Origin: Promethearchaeota archaeon
GTDB taxonomy: Archaea; Asgardarchaeota; Lokiarchaeia; Sigyniarchaeales; SOKP01
Length of the DNA stretch: 43,562 nt
Assembly (NCBI GenBank): GCA_016840165.1
Contig: JAEOSU010000003.1
Coordinates: 1-43,562 of the forward strand
Direction: 5' to 3'
Part shown: positions 17,586 to 27,340 of the stretch, in pieces
How positions within the stretch are numbered: the stretch's first letter is position 1
Layout of the letters: the number at the start of each line of letters is the position of its first letter
Made by a program: the position numbers and the translations under genes
Notes under the pieces: generated by a model
Seen by the model: only the letters and a program-made list of their open reading frames with translations
Databases searched by the model: none
What the model was told of the DNA's origin: nothing

Positions 17586-17846
17586 AGGGTACTTCAACCT
17601 TGATAAATAGTCTTATGATCAATAAAAATTTTAATTGTATATTATTTTATTGTATATAATTTATTTAATTCTTTTTAAAAATTTAATATATTTATTTCTT
17701 AAATACTTTTACATATATTTTACCCAAAAAGGTATATATTACAAACGCGTGAGCCCAAACGTTTCTATTTTTTTAAGTAGCCTATTAATAATTAAGAAGA
17801 GAAAGAGTTAATTTTCTTAATTACTGTATAATGAGCGTGTAATTTC

Positions 17847-19808
17847 TTAATATCGCTTTGGTATATGCTTATATTCTTCTAAACTTGGAAAAAGGTCTAA
17901 ATTCATATGGGGAAAATACATTGCGTTAGCAAACTCTTTTTGAAAATTCTCTTCAACCGCAATTTCTATATAGTGAGTCCTATTTAAAAGTTTATGAGCT
18001 TTTTCTCTTAGATCAGTATCCAGTAAAGCATTCTGTGCGCCTATCCCCGCTGCATTTCCAATTTGATATATAAATTCATTCGGAATATCAGGAATCATTC
18101 CAATGAATTTTGCATTTTCTTTATTAATATAATTTCCAAAAGCACCCGCTAGAAAGATCTGTGAGATTTCACCATCATAATTATGTTTTTCTCTTAAATA
18201 TTGCATAATAATTCTTGTACCAGAAAAAAAAGCACCTTTTGCCATCTGTATTTCTCGAATATCATTCTGTGATATTGTAATGGGATGAGTAGGGTCTGAG
18301 GATTCCGTTATCAAAAACTCAACACCCTTTTGAGTTTTGATAAGTCTATGGTTATCAAGTAAGGTTTTATTAAATGTTCCACTCCGAGAGATTAAATTTA
18401 CTTTTAACATCTCAGCGACGCAATCAATTAATCCTGAGCCACATATTCCTATAGGTGATTTATTCTTGATAGTAGTATAGGACACTTCAAATGTTTTAGG
18501 ATCGATGGTGATACTGTCTATAGCACCAGTAGCAGCTCTCATACCATTAGAAATATGTGCTCCTTCTAGAGCAGATCCAGCAGCACAAGATCCTGTTGCC
18601 AAAAGATCTTTATTTCCTATAATAATCTCGCCATTTGTCCCTACATCGAGTGCTAAAGTAAATGAATCCTCATTATCTATTTGTGATGATAGCATAACAC
18701 CTATCGTATCTGCTCCGACATAGCCCGCGATAACTGGCAACACAAACACATTTCCTTGTTTGGATATATCAAGATGCAACTTTTCAGCATTAATGTCCAT
18801 ACCATGTTGAAACGCAGGAACATAGGGGCTTAAACCTATATATTTAGGATTAATACTTAGAAAAATATGATGCATTACCGAATTTCCAACAACAGTAGCT
18901 TCATATACATTTGAAGCAGAAATATTGGCTTTATTACATACTTTTTTAATGAGATCATTAAGAGCTTTCATTAAAGTGGAATTAAGTTGGTTCAAGCCAT
19001 CTTGATTACCACTGCTATAAGTAATGCGGGAAACAACGTCCTCTCCAAATGCAGTTTGTGGATTTAAGCAAGAAGCTACACCGTAAGTTTTCCCATTATT
19101 AAGATTGATGAGGTATGCAACGATCGTTGTGGTACCAATATCAATTGCAACTCCAAAGTTCGCATTTAAAGTATTTCCGGGTTCACAGTCTATAATTCTT
19201 CTATTATTTAATAGAGTTAAAGTAATCTCGTGTTTTTTTTCCCTGAGAACGTCGGGTATTTTTTTTAGGGTGTTTAATTCTATTTCAAAATTTGAAATAT
19301 CTATAGTATTGGTACTATTTTTAAAGGCAGTTTGAATTCGTTCTAAATCGGAAAAGGGTTTATCTAAGCTGGGTTTTTCTACTCGAAGAAAAACTTTTTT
19401 AATATTTGGATGTATTTTTACCCCTTTATTCAATCCTGAAGTCAGAATTTTAAAATCTTCAAAGAGAAGTTCTTCAGGGAGAAAAACTCGGAATTGTGGG
19501 GGGTTCTGATCCTTAAGCGTTTCCAGGCTATCATAACTTACTCGAGTTTGACAAGCCAATCTCCATCCTTTTCTTAATTCTTCTTTTGAAAATGAATCCA
19601 ATTCTATTTTCGTTGGTTGATTAAGAAAATTTTGGCCTTTTTGGACGAGAATTTTGCATTTTCCACAAGTACCAAGTCCACCACATAGAGAACGAATAAA
19701 TATTCCGGAGTTAATCAATAATTCATACATATTTTTATCTGGTAAAATTAATGCCCTACGAGATAATGGTTCAAAATCTACAATGACATTTTTTTCTTTA
19801 GTTCCCAT
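17847..19808 (-). CDS. RACo-type corrinoid-protein activator, 2Fe-2S ferredoxin + ASKHA ATPase
   Basis: A 653-residue protein of the reductive-activator family that uses ATP and a ferredoxin to return inactive Co(II) corrinoid proteins to Co(I) in methyl-transfer pathways. Residues ~5-92 form a plant-type 2Fe-2S domain with ligands C42, C48, C51 (CGGLGTCGKC) and C86. A linker follows, then the ASKHA ATPase: GVAIDIGTTTIVAYLIN near 218, TVVGNSVMHHIFL, LALDVGTNGEIIIGN near 388, GICGSGLIDCVAEML and FLAGAFGNYINKENA near 565. Length matches the family. It is flanked by unrelated genes and has no corrinoid protein or methyltransferase next to it, so its client must be elsewhere. Confidence 0.9.
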   Translation of the reverse strand: MGTKEKNVIVDFEPLSRRALILPDKNMYELLINSGIFIRSLCGGLGTCGKCKILVQKGQNFLNQPTKIELDSFSKEELRKGWRLACQTRVSYDSLETLKDQNPPQFRVFLPEELLFEDFKILTSGLNKGVKIHPNIKKVFLRVEKPSLDKPFSDLERIQTAFKNSTNTIDISNFEIELNTLKKIPDVLREKKHEITLTLLNNRRIIDCEPGNTLNANFGVAIDIGTTTIVAYLINLNNGKTYGVASCLNPQTAFGEDVVSRITYSSGNQDGLNQLNSTLMKALNDLIKKVCNKANISASNVYEATVVGNSVMHHIFLSINPKYIGLSPYVPAFQHGMDINAEKLHLDISKQGNVFVLPVIAGYVGADTIGVMLSSQIDNEDSFTLALDVGTNGEIIIGNKDLLATGSCAAGSALEGAHISNGMRAATGAIDSITIDPKTFEVSYTTIKNKSPIGICGSGLIDCVAEMLKVNLISRSGTFNKTLLDNHRLIKTQKGVEFLITESSDPTHPITISQNDIREIQMAKGAFFSGTRIIMQYLREKHNYDGEISQIFLAGAFGNYINKENAKFIGMIPDIPNEFIYQIGNAAGIGAQNALLDTDLREKAHKLLNRTHYIEIAVEENFQKEFANAMYFPHMNLDLFPSLEEYKHIPKRY

Positions 19809-19985
19809 GTTTGATCCATATTGTACGCTAATGTAATTTTAAATCAAAGAGTACTCCTATAGAAATCGTTAAAAAAAAGAATTCTGCGTTCTTAACAATT
19901 TTCTATAAGATATAAGTAATAAAATATAAAAAGTTTAATTAAGAAATCGGTTTCATTAAATGTAAGAATAATCTAGTTTTATCCA

Positions 19986-19993
19986 TATAAAAG
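19986..19993 (+). promoter_or_regulatory. putative TATA box for the 1643-residue protein gene
   Basis: ATATAAAA, with purines (AGGG) just after it, lies 43 bases before the ATG at 20036. Initiation near 20015 would give a ~20-base leader containing the GAGGT Shine-Dalgarno at about 20021. An alternative TATA-like run lies near 19923-19930. Confidence 0.45.
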
Positions 19994-20035
19994 GGTATAT
20001 ACTTAATTCTAAATTAGATATGAGGTTACGTGTAG

Positions 20036-23000
20036 ATGCTAAATAAGGAACAGTTCGCTCAACAAGCATTAAAATTATTAGGAAAGGCACAAAATTTTGA
20101 AGAAAATGGGGATCTCGAAAAAGCTATCGAGATGTACCAGGAATCTGCAGATTATCTTAAAAATAGCGGTATAATGATGGAGAGAATAAGTGATATTTAT
20201 GCTCGAATCGAAGAATTAAAGCAGTTTCGCAAAGAAAAACTGTTATACCAAAAAGCTCAGAAGGATGTAGAAATTGAAAAACTCCAAGAAGAAGCATTTT
20301 CATTATTAGATGGAGCAAGCAAATCTGAGGCGTCAGGATTTTTTGAGACTGCGATCCAACAGTATGAAAGTGCTATTAAATTGCTTTCAAAAGCTGGCTG
20401 GATAGAATCTCAAATACAAAACTTACGTATGAAAATTGCTGGCTTGAAAAACAATATTGAATTGCGTAAAAAAGAAAAAATCCAAAAATCTCAAGAATCC
20501 AGTATATCGGAGCAAGAAACACAAGTATTTCATAAAATCAAGACTCAACCTCAAGTAACTGACGCATTCGGGAGAAAAAAAGATCTTGAACAAGCAGACA
20601 AAGTGCAAAAGTATAAAGAACTTAAAAAACAAGAGGAGCAAATACAAAATGATGCCTTTTCATTTATTGATAATGCAAAATTCTATGAACGCGATGGAGA
20701 ATTTGAGAAAGCAATCGAAAGCTATGGTCAAGCAATAGAACTATTGAAATCGATAGGTTGGCAAGATCAGATGAAAAATATACAAATTATTATTGAGCGA
20801 TTAAAAAGACAGAAGATAGAATTCGAAAAAATGCAAAAAACGCCTCTATCTGAACCAATTATGCCCGAATCGGCAGTTAAATCCTATGTTCCGAGTGAAG
20901 TCAAACAGGATGAAGATTTGATCCAAACTCAAGCATTTAACTTAATTGATATGGCTAAAAAGTTAGAGCGAGAAAAAAAGTATGATAAAGCGATATCGAA
21001 GTTTCAATCAGCTATTGAACTCTTCAAAAAAATCGAATGGGACTCATATATTCAACCTTTACTAAATTTTATTAAGGATATTAGAGATAAGCAACAAAAA
21101 GATGTCGACCTACTACAATTAAAGGAGAAACGAGAAAAAAATATAGAAGACATTCAAAATACAGTTTTTATGAAAGAAATAGATCAATTTGTAGAAACGA
21201 GTAAAGACTTAGAATCGAAAAGATTGATATATGAAAAGAACAAACGAGAGCAAGAAAAAAAGGAAAAAGAGTTTTTTGCAGTATTAGAAAAAGCAGATAA
21301 AAAGTTACAAGAAGATAAAGATTTTAATGCTGCGATTAAGGAATATTATATCGCATTGGAGCTTTTAAATACTTTAGGATCGAGTTGGGAATCCTATACT
21401 GATACAATTAAAACTACAATTAATACAATTAAGAATCTTAAGGAGCAACTAATTGAAAAGGATTTTGAAATAAAACGTAAAGAAGAGGTAAAGAAGAAGG
21501 AGGAATTAAGTTTTCAGCAAAAAATTCTCTCACAATTACAAGTTGAACGTAAAAAGATTAAAGATAAAGAACTCAAAATTGAATTGAAAGAAGATGAATT
21601 GAAATATATAGAGCAACGTAAACAATCAGCATTTGATGCATTAGATGAGGCTCAAAAGTTCATTATGCAAGGTGATTTAGACAATGCGATTTTTGCCTAC
21701 CAAACTGCGGGTAACATTTTCGCAGTTATCCAATGGAATGATGAACTTCCTTTAATTGAAGATGCTATTCATGAATTGGAGGATAGAAAACGTCAACAGG
21801 AATTGAATAAACAAAAGAAATTAGAAAAATCGATTCAACAATTCAAGGAGGAACAAAAGTTTCAAGCTTTAATGGCGAAAAAACTCGCTTCAGAAAGAGA
21901 AGCTCTTAGAGAGAAACAGATTGTTATAAAAGAACAAAAAAAGGAATTAGAATACCGAGAACAAAGAAGAAAGGAAGCATTTAGAATTCTTGAGGAGTCA
22001 GAAATATATCTCGGGCAAGGAGATTATGAAAAAGTATTAGAACAATACAACACCGTTGCGAATATTTTTGCAGAAATACAATGGTATGATGAGGTTGAAC
22101 TAGTTGGCACAGCAATCATAGAAATCGAAAATAAAAAGCGACAGCAGGAGTTAGAAAAGCAAAGAGAGATGGAGAGGTTGCTTGAGAATGAACAGAAGGA
22201 GAGAGCGTTCCAAATGACAATTGCAAAGGCAATGGAAGAAGAAAAACGCAAATACAGACAGAGACAATTGATCTTAAAAGAAAAGGAAAAAGAAAGCCAA
22301 ATAATTGAGGAAAGGAAAGAAAAAGGCTTTTCTTTTCTCGATCAGGCTCAAAATTATTTATCCTTGGGCAAATTTGACCTGGCAATAGATGAATATCGTG
22401 AAGCAGCCAAGATTTTCGCACAAATAGGTTGGAGGAATGAAATTCCTCTAATTATGGACTCTATTCAAAAAATTGAAGCAAAAAAGAAGGAGAAAGAAAT
22501 TTGGAAACAACAAGCAATACAAAAATCGTTAAAGGAAGAACAAGAAGCAAGAGAATTTATGGCAAAAATCGTAGAAAGTAGGGAAATGGAGAGAAAAACA
22601 TTAGAAGCAAAACAGATCGAATTAGAAGAAGAAAAAAAAATTTCCACCGAAACTAAAGCGCAAGAAGATACCGCATTTCAATTGATAGAACAAGCAGATA
22701 TGTATCTAACAAATGAAAAGTTCGATCAAGCACTTGAATTGTATGAAGAAGCTAGTTCTATATTAAATACCATAGGTTGGACCAAATCTTATTTAACGCT
22801 ATTACAGGATTCTATCCAAAAAGTCAAATCGCGTAAAATTGAAACTGAAGAAAGGAAGAGAAAAGAGCGTCAAAATAGAATTAAAAAGATGGAAGAAGAC
22901 AGGAAGTTTGAACTCAAGATTTATGAGCAACTCGAAAATGAAAAAGAACGATTAAAAGCGAAAAAGATTGAAATTCAAAAGCGGGAAGTTTTATTGCGGG

Positions 23001-24967
23001 AAGTAGAGAATCTAAAAGAAGAAGCATTTAGTTTGATGGATAAAGCTGAACTATTGCTAAATCAGGGATTATATGATCAATCGATTGAGTTGTACCATCA
23101 AGCAGAAATGGTATTAAGTGAAATACAATTTCCGACCGATCCTATTCGGGGAATGATAGACAAAATAAAATCGAAAAAACGGGAAGATCAACTATCCAAG
23201 CAATATGAAATGGAAATGAAGCAGAAAAAGTTAGTAGAGGAACAAAAGTTTCAAGAAGAAGTGACCGCGAATATGAAGCTTGAAGCGGAGAAGATGCAAG
23301 AGAAGGAAATTAAATTAAGAGAACGGGAAGAACTTCGAAGCTATATGGAAACAAGAAAGCAGGATGCATTCGACTTGTTAGAGCAAGCTGAATCCTTTCT
23401 AAGACTGGGTCAATATGAAAAATCATTGGAATATTATCGCAGTGCTGAACTTATCCTAAATGAAATTCGGTTTCCAACAGATTCTTTGAAAGAAACTATA
23501 CTAAAAGTCTTAGAAAAACAAAAACAGAAAAAATTAGACCAACAACTAGAATTAGAACGGCGCCTTCAAAGAGAAAAAGAAGAAAGGAAATTTAAACACT
23601 TAATCAGTGAAAATTTATCTCGAGAAAAGGAGAGAATTAAAACCAAAAAGGTAGAAATGGAGAAATTACAACAATTAAAATTTAAAGTTGAAGAGAACAA
23701 AGAGAGGGCTTTTGAATTCTTAGACAAAGCAGAAATTAATTTGAAAAACCAAGAATATGATAATTCTATTGAAAATTATCGAAAAGCGATGACGATATTA
23801 AACGAAATTCAGTTTCCCACTAATATCATCAATGATATGATATTTAAAGTTATGAAATTAAAGAAAGATCAAGCTATCGAGAAAGAGGGGACACTGCGTA
23901 AGCAACTTGAAAAAATGGAAGAAGAGAGGAAGTTAAACGCAATTTTAGAAGAGAGAAAACAACAGGAGATCACGAAAAAAGTTGCTCAACAATTAGCGAT
24001 TCAAGAGAGAGAAAATGTAGTAGAAAAACAATTAAATTATAGAGAAGCGGCTTATTCGTTACTCGATGAGGCGGGAAAATTTTTAAAAATACCTATACCG
24101 GATTATGATAAAGCAATATCACTTTATATTCAATCTCGAGATTTATTACAGGAAAAAATAGGATGGGAGCCAGAAATTAATAACCTAAATGTGTTAATAA
24201 AAGATTTGATACAAGAAAGAGAAAAACTCGCAGAAAAGAAGAGACTTGAAGAGGAAATACGATTAAAACGCCAGAGAGAGTATGAATTATTCCAAGAGGA
24301 AATAAAAAAGAGAAAAGATGAATATCTTAGACAGAAAAGAGAGCAACAAGAGAAAACAAGACAATTATTAGTGAAAAGGCAACTAGAAAAACAAACCAGT
24401 GAAGAAGGATTAAGTCTACTTGATCAAGCAAGAAATTTATTATCTCAAAATGATTTCGACGGAGCCATTCAGAGTTTTCAAAATGCAATTAAGAAATTTA
24501 ATGAGATCGGATGGAATGACCAAATTCTTTATATTAAAGAGGAGATCGAAAATATCAAGAAGCTACACCAAAAATTCTTAAAAGAAGAATTGGAAATACA
24601 AAAATTACATGAAGAGCTCAAACTTAAAAAGGAGTTCGAGGAAGAGAGGTTACTCTTAAAAGAAAAACAAATACAAAAATCAGTCGGAGAGGTTGGAGAC
24701 CTAACGGGAGATATTTCGAATATGATATCCGATTACAAAAAGCAAGCCAAATTGAGAGAAAAAACAAGAAAAGAAAGTATCAAATCCGAAGCAAAGGAAT
24801 TTAGTAAAAGTATGGGGAAAATGATACAATTAAAACAGGATCTAAAGAATGAATTGACTGAATCAAAAAGATCTAAGGAGAGAAAGAAAGAAGAGGAAGA
24901 ACTGGCAAAGGATAAAGAGAAGGCAGATGAAATTAAGAAGATGTTAAAAGATATGAAAAAAAAATAA
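20036..24967 (+). CDS. giant TPR-like/coiled-coil repeat protein
   Basis: A 1643-residue cytosolic protein with no signal peptide or membrane segment. It contains 14 TPR-like helical hairpins of ~45 residues (consensus AFxLLDxAExxLxxGxYExAIExYxxAxxILxxIGW) beginning near residues 11, 87, 207, 300, 413, 532, 648, 764, 880, 997, 1111, 1225, 1339 and 1458. From the fifth on they recur every 114-119 residues, each separated by ~70 residues of Lys/Glu/Gln-rich heptad-like helix. The last ~90 residues are highly charged helix. This looks like an elongated scaffold or tether in which TPR docking sites are spaced along alpha-helical rods. ATG with GAGGT upstream. The E1-like gene follows 111 bases later on the same strand. 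Specific function unknown. Confidence 0.85.
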   Translation: MLNKEQFAQQALKLLGKAQNFEENGDLEKAIEMYQESADYLKNSGIMMERISDIYARIEELKQFRKEKLLYQKAQKDVEIEKLQEEAFSLLDGASKSEASGFFETAIQQYESAIKLLSKAGWIESQIQNLRMKIAGLKNNIELRKKEKIQKSQESSISEQETQVFHKIKTQPQVTDAFGRKKDLEQADKVQKYKELKKQEEQIQNDAFSFIDNAKFYERDGEFEKAIESYGQAIELLKSIGWQDQMKNIQIIIERLKRQKIEFEKMQKTPLSEPIMPESAVKSYVPSEVKQDEDLIQTQAFNLIDMAKKLEREKKYDKAISKFQSAIELFKKIEWDSYIQPLLNFIKDIRDKQQKDVDLLQLKEKREKNIEDIQNTVFMKEIDQFVETSKDLESKRLIYEKNKREQEKKEKEFFAVLEKADKKLQEDKDFNAAIKEYYIALELLNTLGSSWESYTDTIKTTINTIKNLKEQLIEKDFEIKRKEEVKKKEELSFQQKILSQLQVERKKIKDKELKIELKEDELKYIEQRKQSAFDALDEAQKFIMQGDLDNAIFAYQTAGNIFAVIQWNDELPLIEDAIHELEDRKRQQELNKQKKLEKSIQQFKEEQKFQALMAKKLASEREALREKQIVIKEQKKELEYREQRRKEAFRILEESEIYLGQGDYEKVLEQYNTVANIFAEIQWYDEVELVGTAIIEIENKKRQQELEKQREMERLLENEQKERAFQMTIAKAMEEEKRKYRQRQLILKEKEKESQIIEERKEKGFSFLDQAQNYLSLGKFDLAIDEYREAAKIFAQIGWRNEIPLIMDSIQKIEAKKKEKEIWKQQAIQKSLKEEQEAREFMAKIVESREMERKTLEAKQIELEEEKKISTETKAQEDTAFQLIEQADMYLTNEKFDQALELYEEASSILNTIGWTKSYLTLLQDSIQKVKSRKIETEERKRKERQNRIKKMEEDRKFELKIYEQLENEKERLKAKKIEIQKREVLLREVENLKEEAFSLMDKAELLLNQGLYDQSIELYHQAEMVLSEIQFPTDPIRGMIDKIKSKKREDQLSKQYEMEMKQKKLVEEQKFQEEVTANMKLEAEKMQEKEIKLREREELRSYMETRKQDAFDLLEQAESFLRLGQYEKSLEYYRSAELILNEIRFPTDSLKETILKVLEKQKQKKLDQQLELERRLQREKEERKFKHLISENLSREKERIKTKKVEMEKLQQLKFKVEENKERAFEFLDKAEINLKNQEYDNSIENYRKAMTILNEIQFPTNIINDMIFKVMKLKKDQAIEKEGTLRKQLEKMEEERKLNAILEERKQQEITKKVAQQLAIQERENVVEKQLNYREAAYSLLDEAGKFLKIPIPDYDKAISLYIQSRDLLQEKIGWEPEINNLNVLIKDLIQEREKLAEKKRLEEEIRLKRQREYELFQEEIKKRKDEYLRQKREQQEKTRQLLVKRQLEKQTSEEGLSLLDQARNLLSQNDFDGAIQSFQNAIKKFNEIGWNDQILYIKEEIENIKKLHQKFLKEELEIQKLHEELKLKKEFEEERLLLKEKQIQKSVGEVGDLTGDISNMISDYKKQAKLREKTRKESIKSEAKEFSKSMGKMIQLKQDLKNELTESKRSKERKKEEEELAKDKEKADEIKKMLKDMKKK
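20294..24540 (+). repeat. in-gene ~116-codon protein super-repeat
   Basis: Thirteen of the fourteen TPR-like modules of the large protein lie here. Module starts by base are about 20294, 20654, 20933, 21272, 21629, 21977, 22325, 22673, 23024, 23366, 23708, 24050 and 24407. Spacing in the central part is 342-351 bases with very little drift, which suggests growth by unequal duplication of a ~348-base unit. The DNA itself has diverged; the repeat is clear only at protein level. Modules starting at 23024, 23366 and 23708 share the exit sequence EI(Q/R)FPT and form a younger subfamily; those at 21629, 21977 and 22325 share a different exit (Q(W)-x-(D/N)E). Confidence 0.8.
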
Positions 24968-25078
24968 AAACCAATTAGATTTAGCTCTATACTTCTTTTA
25001 TGAGCACTACAAGAATTTAAATTATGCTAAATTGATAATATATATAATATTACTATATAAAAATTTTAGAGTGGTAAA

Positions 25079-26662
25079 ATGTCTGAAAAGAATGACCAGA
25101 TCTTTAAGGCGAGAATGTTTGCTCGCCAACAACTGATTGACGGATGGAACCAAGACATCATGGATAATGGATGTATCATGATTGTGGGAGTTGGTGCCCT
25201 TGGATGTGAAATTGCAAAAGATTTTGCCTTAATGGGTATAGGTAAATTAGTGTTGGTAGATTTAGATACTGTAGAAACTTCAAATCTGTCTCGACAGATG
25301 CTTTTCAAACCAGGAGATGAGGGTCGTCCAAAAGCAGAGGTTGCTGCAGAGCGTTTAAGAGAAATGAACCCTTATTTAAAGGTCGATTTCTATTTTGAAA
25401 AGCTTCAAAAATTACCAATGTCAGTATTTGAGGAATGTGATGTGATTATTGCGGCGTTGGATAACTTTAATGCTAGATTAGATTTAAATAAAATCTGCTT
25501 GAGACTGAAAAAGCCAATGGTGGAAGGAGGCACAGTTGGGTTTGAAGGTCATGTTCAAATTGTAATTCCTGAGGGATCGGGTTTAGAATATAAAGTCAGA
25601 GAGACTGAAGTTGAAAAAGTGGTCGATCAGAAGCTCTGGGAACTTTCAGAAAACGATTATCCAACATATTTCGAAGCATTACAGGAAATCGAAAGGTTAG
25701 AGGATCAAATTGACCGAATTAGAAGCAATCATATTGATCCTGTTAAAGATCAAATAAGAAAACAGGTTGAAGCGGAATTTGATAAAGTATATGCAAAAAA
25801 AGTTTTAGATTTAACTCCTTGTTATCGATGTTTGGTACCTATACCACCTGCTGATGATAAGCTTGTTGCTGCATGTACCTTGAAAGGACTTCCACGAAAT
25901 AGAAATCATTGTGTTATCAAGGCAGAAGTTAATTTTGAGAAAGAATATGGATTTAAACCTGATATGGCCGTTGATGAAGATGTATTTAAGTTAAAAGCTC
26001 TTGCTCAGCAAGAACTTGAAGAATTGCGTCAACGGGTATTTAATGAAAATGTACCTCCCGAAAAATTAGAAACGTTAACCCAGACTGAAATTCAAGAATG
26101 GAAAGATAATATCAAAGCCACTTTTGGTACAGATTTCAAATTTGAGGAGATGGAAAATATTCTCGGGAATAAGATCGCAGCCATCCAATCGGTAAGTTCT
26201 ATTATTTCAAGCATTCAATCTCAAGAGGCATTAAAGCTTTTATTTCGATTACATGGAAGAAACATTGGTCCTCCCATGAACCCTCCCTATGTCAACTATA
26301 ATGGAGTTTATGGACAATTTGACCATTTAGATATCATTAAACGAGATGACTGTCTTGCATGTGGTGATATTGAAGGTGAGGAGAATATCCAACTAGTTGT
26401 ACCGTTTGATGCAGATATCGGTTACATCTTTAAAGCAATGCGAATAATTGGACATGAAATTGAGCCTATATTGTGGATGATGACGAACCCTATAACTAAA
26501 GAATTGTATTGGAATCCATATATGCCTTCAATGAAGGATCCGAGTGTGAAATTAAATGCATTAAAAATTAAAAATAACGATATCATTATTCTCACTCCTT
26601 TAGGGAAAGCAAAATTAGAATCTGAAATCAAGAAATATAATATCGTTATTACCTATATGTAG
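25079..26662 (+). CDS. E1-like ubiquitin-activating enzyme
   Basis: A 527-residue ThiF/E1 superfamily protein with the parts of a true conjugating-system E1. The adenylation domain has GVGALGCEIAKDFALMG (nucleotide loop 37-42), VDLDTVETSNLSRQ and AALDNFNARL. A Zn site is formed by C248/C251 (PCYRC) and C425/C428 (CLAC). The catalytic Cys is C266 in ACTLKGLPRNRNHCV, matching the UBA3-type CTI...PR...HC context. A helical insertion lies at ~180-245. The C-terminal ~100 residues, starting IQLVVPFDADIGYIFKAM, look like the beta-grasp ubiquitin-fold domain that recruits E2. It would adenylate a ubiquitin-like protein and pass the thioester to an E2, for which the gene at 27853 is a good candidate. 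GTGGT precedes the ATG. Confidence 0.9.
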   Translation: MSEKNDQIFKARMFARQQLIDGWNQDIMDNGCIMIVGVGALGCEIAKDFALMGIGKLVLVDLDTVETSNLSRQMLFKPGDEGRPKAEVAAERLREMNPYLKVDFYFEKLQKLPMSVFEECDVIIAALDNFNARLDLNKICLRLKKPMVEGGTVGFEGHVQIVIPEGSGLEYKVRETEVEKVVDQKLWELSENDYPTYFEALQEIERLEDQIDRIRSNHIDPVKDQIRKQVEAEFDKVYAKKVLDLTPCYRCLVPIPPADDKLVAACTLKGLPRNRNHCVIKAEVNFEKEYGFKPDMAVDEDVFKLKALAQQELEELRQRVFNENVPPEKLETLTQTEIQEWKDNIKATFGTDFKFEEMENILGNKIAAIQSVSSIISSIQSQEALKLLFRLHGRNIGPPMNPPYVNYNGVYGQFDHLDIIKRDDCLACGDIEGEENIQLVVPFDADIGYIFKAMRIIGHEIEPILWMMTNPITKELYWNPYMPSMKDPSVKLNALKIKNNDIIILTPLGKAKLESEIKKYNIVITYM

Positions 26663-26673
26663 AAAAAAATAAT

Positions 26674-27282
26674 CTAATTTATTTTTCTCTTTACAAGATC
26701 TATTAGCACATCAATAAAGTATACATCAATTTCAGCATTTTTACCCGTTTCAATATCATTTTCTAAATCTCCAAAAAAGACCATTTCCTGCTTTTGTAGA
26801 TTAAAATGATTCTTTATCATGATTAATCCTTCGGGATTTGGTTTCCAACTCCTTACATCCTCTCTTCCGATAACTAAATCAAAGAAATCTTCAATCCCCA
26901 CTAATTCAAGTGATTTTTTAATAGTTCGTCTAGTATTGAGAGAAAGAATTGCTAATTTAGTTTCTCCTTTTACTCCAAACTGTTCTTTGTGCTTTATAAA
27001 ATAGATAATCTCTTCGATTGGAGTCGTATCTTGGATATGTTTCATCTCATAGGTTCGGATGATATCAAAAAAGTTTAGTAATTCCTGTTCGTCATTTTTA
27101 TTCACTATTTCACTTAAACATCCCGAGATGCTCCAAAACTCACAAGAATCACCATATAACTCTATATATCGTTTTTTTAGGATATTTTTTAAGGTTGGCC
27201 AATCAGCAGTTAAGTTGACAATAGTGCCATCTAAATCAAAAACAATGACTTTTTTATTTTTTAAGAAGTTAATATCATCCAT
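26674..27282 (-). CDS. HAD-superfamily hydrolase
   Basis: A 202-residue HAD phosphatase of the phosphoglycolate-phosphatase-like group. Motif I is VFDLDGTIV with nucleophile D16 and D18; motif II is LSLNTRR (Ser/Thr position); motif III includes KPNPEG; motif IV is FFGDLENDIETG with the metal-binding acids. The helical cap lies at ~25-95. It would hydrolyse a small phosphorylated metabolite; the substrate cannot be predicted. It ends 11 bases from the convergent E1 gene and is followed upstream by two minus-strand genes ending with the E2-like gene, possibly in one transcript (spacings 58 and 68 bases). Confidence 0.9.
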   Translation of the reverse strand: MDDINFLKNKKVIVFDLDGTIVNLTADWPTLKNILKKRYIELYGDSCEFWSISGCLSEIVNKNDEQELLNFFDIIRTYEMKHIQDTTPIEEIIYFIKHKEQFGVKGETKLAILSLNTRRTIKKSLELVGIEDFFDLVIGREDVRSWKPNPEGLIMIKNHFNLQKQEMVFFGDLENDIETGKNAEIDVYFIDVLIDLVKRKIN

Positions 27283-27340
27283 TTCTTATTTCAATAAGTT
27301 CTTATTCTTAAATTTTTTTTCCTATTTTTAATTAAAAAGA

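Noticed and set aside
22116..22421. 101-codon antisense open frame within the giant repeat protein
   Set aside because: Its Leu/Phe/Ser-rich translation is the complement of Glu/Lys codons; shadow of the real gene.
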